Shown here: in pieces, positions 33,336-36,237 of the stretch
Numbering within the stretch: position 1 is the first letter of the stretch
Layout: each line of letters opens with the position of its first letter
Source: Deferribacteraceae bacterium UBA1873
GTDB lineage: Bacteria > Chrysiogenota > Deferribacteres > Deferribacterales > Flexistipitaceae
DNA length: 36,237 nucleotides
Direction of reading: 5' to 3'
Assembly: GCA_002338145.1 (NCBI GenBank)
Contig: DDHP01000021.1
Span: 54,871 to 91,107, forward strand
The notes under the pieces: model-generated
What the model was told of the DNA's origin: nothing
The model's database searches: none
Seen by the model: the letters and a program-made list of their open reading frames with translations, nothing else
Translations under genes and position numbers: made by a program

Positions 33336-36224
33336 TCATTTTCCCATTGTAATCTTGCGGCTATCGTTGTCCTTTGATGAGAAAAGTTTTTTGTAATGCT
33401 TCCAGTTTACAGGTATTTTTACAATGATATCATTTGTATTTGCATATATTTCATTTTTCTCAATACCAAAGAGAAATATATCTTTTGTGACTTTTACGTC
33501 AGTTTTGCAATATTCAATAATCTTGTCCACTTCACCGTTTTTAAACCACCGGAGGGCTTGTAGTCCATCTGCAGATTTCTGTGTATTCAAAGTTGCACCT
33601 GCAATATTGTCCAGAGAAAAGCGCCTTCCAGTGACAGCTTTAATCTGTTGCAGCAAATCTATTTTTACTATATGCTTCAGTTTGTCGTTGAGTGAATTAT
33701 AACCGTTCATCACATAACCTGATAAAACTTTCAGGTCGAAATTTATTATATTAAATCCTATGACAGCTTTTGAGTTTAAGAGATCAGTTATGAAACCAGG
33801 AATATCTTTCTCCTTATATACCATATATTTGTTGTTTAAAAGAGAGTAAGATACCAGTACAGATATCCCCATATCCTTAGCATTTTTCCAGCCGCCCACT
33901 TCATCCGCCGAATATTTTGTTTCCAGATCGAAGACTATTACATCTTCAGAGGTGTTTGCTGTGGATGTGTTAATATTGGGGGCAGCTTTTTCGCTGTGAA
34001 GAGAAGTCTTAAGCAGCTTATCAATAAGCTTTATTGCCCCCTCTTTATCCAGAGGATAGTTTCCGGAACCGCATTTGGGGGAATATATACATGCGGGGCA
34101 GCCTTCCTCACATTTACATGACGATATGAGGTTTAGTGTTTTTATCAGTATATTTGGTAGAATATCAAATACACGGTTGCATATTCCGGCACCACCGGCG
34201 TAAGAGTCGTATATAAAAATTGCAGAAGCTGACAGTTGAGGATGCATTGGATATGAGATTCCGGCAATGTCCATTCTGTCACAAAGTATGAAATAGGGAA
34301 TCATTGCAATTAAAGCGTGCTCAACAGCGTGTATACTTCCCATAAAATCGAGATTTTCTTTTTCAAGGGCGTTTTTAAATGCCTCTGGAATTACAATATA
34401 AAAACCTTTTGTTTCAAAGTGTATAGGCTCTCTGTCAAGTTCCACTGTCTGTAGTCTTTCTCCGGTTTTTGTGGAGATTTTGTCATATCCTGTGAGATGT
34501 TCAGAAACCTGCAGGTTGGAAAAACATGCTGAAATATTTCTGTTTTCACTATGTTTTAGTTCTTTAAGAACTACTGTTTCCTTGTTAATTTTTGCTGTTG
34601 TGTAATAATTGCCTCTGAAAGGCTCCAAAAGGATTTCCTTTTTGGTATGATCAATTTTTCTTACTATAAACTGATCGCCTCTGTGGAGATAAACAGCATT
34701 CTCAAAGTGTTCAGTATACAGTCTTCTGCCCGAGTTGGTACCTATAATTATATTATTGCATATAAGCGAGTATGTTTCTCCTGCCATACGAAAATCAACG
34801 TCTTTATGGGGGTAGTGGTGCATCGTTAAAAATTTGGTTTCTGTTTTATCTGTAAACAATTTATTTTCGCTTACCAGTGCATTGATATCATTTTTAAAAT
34901 GGGTATAATACTCTTCGTTGCATTCTACCGGCTTTTCGTAGGCAGCGCATAAAATATGCTTTTTATTGATATCTGTATTTTCCTTGTCAATGGTTACTTC
35001 TTCGAATGTTTTACGAAAGATTTCATCAGGATTTTTCATATAATATTGATCCAGGGCATCGTTGGAAGCTATTAAAGAAATAAGTGAATCCCTGTTTCCT
35101 CTGCCGGCTCTTCCGGCTCTCTGCCACAGGCTCATTAATGAGCCTGGATAACCTACCAGTATGGTGGCGTCCACACCACCCACATCAATACCCATTTCTA
35201 TTGCTGAAGTTGCTATAACAGCTTTAAGCTTATCTTCATGAAAATATTTTTCTATTTTCCTGCGTTCTTCCGGAAGAAAACCTGCTCTGTAAGAGGATAC
35301 AACATTCTTTAGAGATATATCCTTAGCGGTAATTTTTGAGTAAATTTTTTCTGTAAGCTTTCTGGATTTGGTGAAACATATTGTTTTTACACCGGCATCA
35401 AGGTTTACTTTTAAAAGATATTGTGCCAATGCTGATTCAGGTATTTCCGGATTAAATAGCAGCACCTTTTTTTTGCCTGATGCGGCACCGCTTTTGTTAA
35501 TATGAAAAAATTTTCGACCAGTTAAATTTTGTGCCAGAGATTTTGGATTACCTATTGTTGCCGATGCACATATAAATTGTACATCAGGGGCTAATCTGGC
35601 GAACCGTAAAAAAAGATTATATATCTGGGTTCCGAAAATCCCTCTGTATGTGTGAATTTCATCTATTACAACATATTTCAGATTTTTCAGAAAATTTTTC
35701 CATTCCTGCAATCTGGGCAGCATACTGTAGTGTATTATGTCAGGGTTTGAGACAAGAACTGCCGGAGGATCTTTCAGTATACTTCTTCTGTCTTTTTTGT
35801 TCGTATCGCCGTCGATGATTTTTATTGATAAGTGGTTTTGAAGAGGGATTTGTTCTGCAAAGCTTTCAAAAGTAGCTTTCTGGTCATAACCCAGTGCTTT
35901 TATGGGAAACAGGTAAAGGGCTTTTACATCGGGGTTTTCCAGCATGTCTTCAATGATAGGGATGTTATAGCAAAGTGTTTTGCCGGATGCAGTGGGGGTT
36001 GTGATAAGTGTATCCAACCCTTTTTTTATTGATTTGTAGGCTTCAGCTTGGTGTGTGTATAATTTTTCTATGCCTGAGGATTTCAGAGCTGTTTTTAATA
36101 AAGCTGATTCTAATGTATCATCATAGGAAACCAACTGAGCTTCTTTTGAAGGTATTTCATGCTCGTATACCAAACTGGAAGAAAATTTTCCATTTTTTAA
36201 ATACCTGATTATATCGTCAATCAT
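33336..36224 (-). CDS. YprA/MrfA-like DUF1998 helicase fused to a DnaQ-type exonuclease domain
   Basis: 962 residues. The SF2 helicase core has Walker A TPTASGKT (76-83), DEIH (188-191), SAT (221-223), and ATSAIEMGIDVGG with QRAGRAGRG (368-376). A DUF1998 region follows with four metal cysteines C705, C709, C712 and C718 (CEEGCPACIYSPKCG). Residues about 762-920 form a separate RNase H-like 3'-5' exonuclease domain: D766 and E768 in VFDLETK, D830 in GFNIINFDL, and Y905/D909 in EYCKTDV. In Bacillus subtilis, the MrfA helicase and MrfB exonuclease for mitomycin repair are separate proteins; here both functions sit in one chain. The gene's start lies 13 bp from the window end and lacks a clear ribosome site, suggesting coupling to a gene outside. 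Confidence 0.9.
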   Translation of the reverse strand: MIDDIIRYLKNGKFSSSLVYEHEIPSKEAQLVSYDDTLESALLKTALKSSGIEKLYTHQAEAYKSIKKGLDTLITTPTASGKTLCYNIPIIEDMLENPDVKALYLFPIKALGYDQKATFESFAEQIPLQNHLSIKIIDGDTNKKDRRSILKDPPAVLVSNPDIIHYSMLPRLQEWKNFLKNLKYVVIDEIHTYRGIFGTQIYNLFLRFARLAPDVQFICASATIGNPKSLAQNLTGRKFFHINKSGAASGKKKVLLFNPEIPESALAQYLLKVNLDAGVKTICFTKSRKLTEKIYSKITAKDISLKNVVSSYRAGFLPEERRKIEKYFHEDKLKAVIATSAIEMGIDVGGVDATILVGYPGSLMSLWQRAGRAGRGNRDSLISLIASNDALDQYYMKNPDEIFRKTFEEVTIDKENTDINKKHILCAAYEKPVECNEEYYTHFKNDINALVSENKLFTDKTETKFLTMHHYPHKDVDFRMAGETYSLICNNIIIGTNSGRRLYTEHFENAVYLHRGDQFIVRKIDHTKKEILLEPFRGNYYTTAKINKETVVLKELKHSENRNISACFSNLQVSEHLTGYDKISTKTGERLQTVELDREPIHFETKGFYIVIPEAFKNALEKENLDFMGSIHAVEHALIAMIPYFILCDRMDIAGISYPMHPQLSASAIFIYDSYAGGAGICNRVFDILPNILIKTLNLISSCKCEEGCPACIYSPKCGSGNYPLDKEGAIKLIDKLLKTSLHSEKAAPNINTSTANTSEDVIVFDLETKYSADEVGGWKNAKDMGISVLVSYSLLNNKYMVYKEKDIPGFITDLLNSKAVIGFNIINFDLKVLSGYVMNGYNSLNDKLKHIVKIDLLQQIKAVTGRRFSLDNIAGATLNTQKSADGLQALRWFKNGEVDKIIEYCKTDVKVTKDIFLFGIEKNEIYANTNDIIVKIPVNWKHYKKLFSSKDNDSRKITMGK

Positions 36225-36237
36225 AAATTTGCCATAG

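Noticed and set aside
36225..36237. End of another minus-strand gene at the right edge
   Set aside because: Only 13 bases remain; an in-frame stop overlapping the helicase start is possible but cannot be supported.

Overview
The window is a gene-dense, AT-rich bacterial chromosome segment with about 22 complete protein genes plus one gene tail. The gene set is Gram-negative and anaerobe-like: futalosine-type menaquinone synthesis (mqnB), C5-pathway heme synthesis starting at glutamyl-tRNA reductase, a fused FAD/Fe-S 2-hydroxyacid dehydrogenase, YhaN/YhaO-type Mre11-Rad50 relatives and many PAS sensors. Together with the base composition this suggests Deferribacterota (Flexistipes/Deferribacter-like). 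That assignment is inference from gene content; there is no rRNA or other marker to prove it. No tRNA, rRNA, CRISPR array, transposase gene or phage gene was recognised.

Layout. 1-11,936 is read rightward: a gene tail, metF-mqnB, a dispersed repeat, a CheB-CheR-PAS fusion protein followed by a PAS hybrid histidine kinase, an AI-2E-family membrane protein, a longer copy of the same repeat, a ZIP metal transporter and an EAL-HDOD signalling protein. 17,362-11,931 is a leftward heme operon: HemX/CcsA-like protein, hemA, hemC, hemD, hemB and a DUF815 ATPase. 17,535-19,707 is rightward: a MATE exporter overlapping a DUF2156 acyltransferase-like gene. 36,224-19,719 is one long leftward run of ten genes: a helicase-exonuclease fusion, FAD/Fe-S dehydrogenase, two TPR-type envelope proteins, miaB, a DUF151 nuclease-family protein, yhaO-like nuclease, yhaN-like ATPase, nitrilase-family amidase, DUF3783 protein and an atypical flavoprotein disulfide-reductase homologue. 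Apart from an 89-bp gap after the helicase and 18 bp before miaB, these genes abut or overlap by 4-16 bp, which suggests translational coupling.

Function. The heme operon covers glutamyl-tRNA to uroporphyrinogen III, except the aminotransferase hemL, with a membrane protein of the HemX type first. The CheBR/kinase pair forms a phosphorelay-type sensory unit. The leftward 17-kb run mixes DNA repair (helicase-exonuclease, YhaO/YhaN), tRNA modification and redox metabolism.

Most unusual points: (1) a YprA/MrfA-like helicase fused to a DnaQ-like exonuclease domain, joining two functions that are separate proteins in Bacillus; (2) a Rad50-like ATPase with a transmembrane hairpin where a zinc hook would be; (3) a flavoprotein disulfide-reductase homologue with one redox cysteine replaced by serine and no catalytic C-terminal histidine; (4) two copies of a hairpin repeat that differ by an internal deletion or duplication; (5) several short symmetrical sites at candidate promoters. 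Gaps over 300 bp (1,716-2,026 and 9,335-9,761) hold mainly these repeats.
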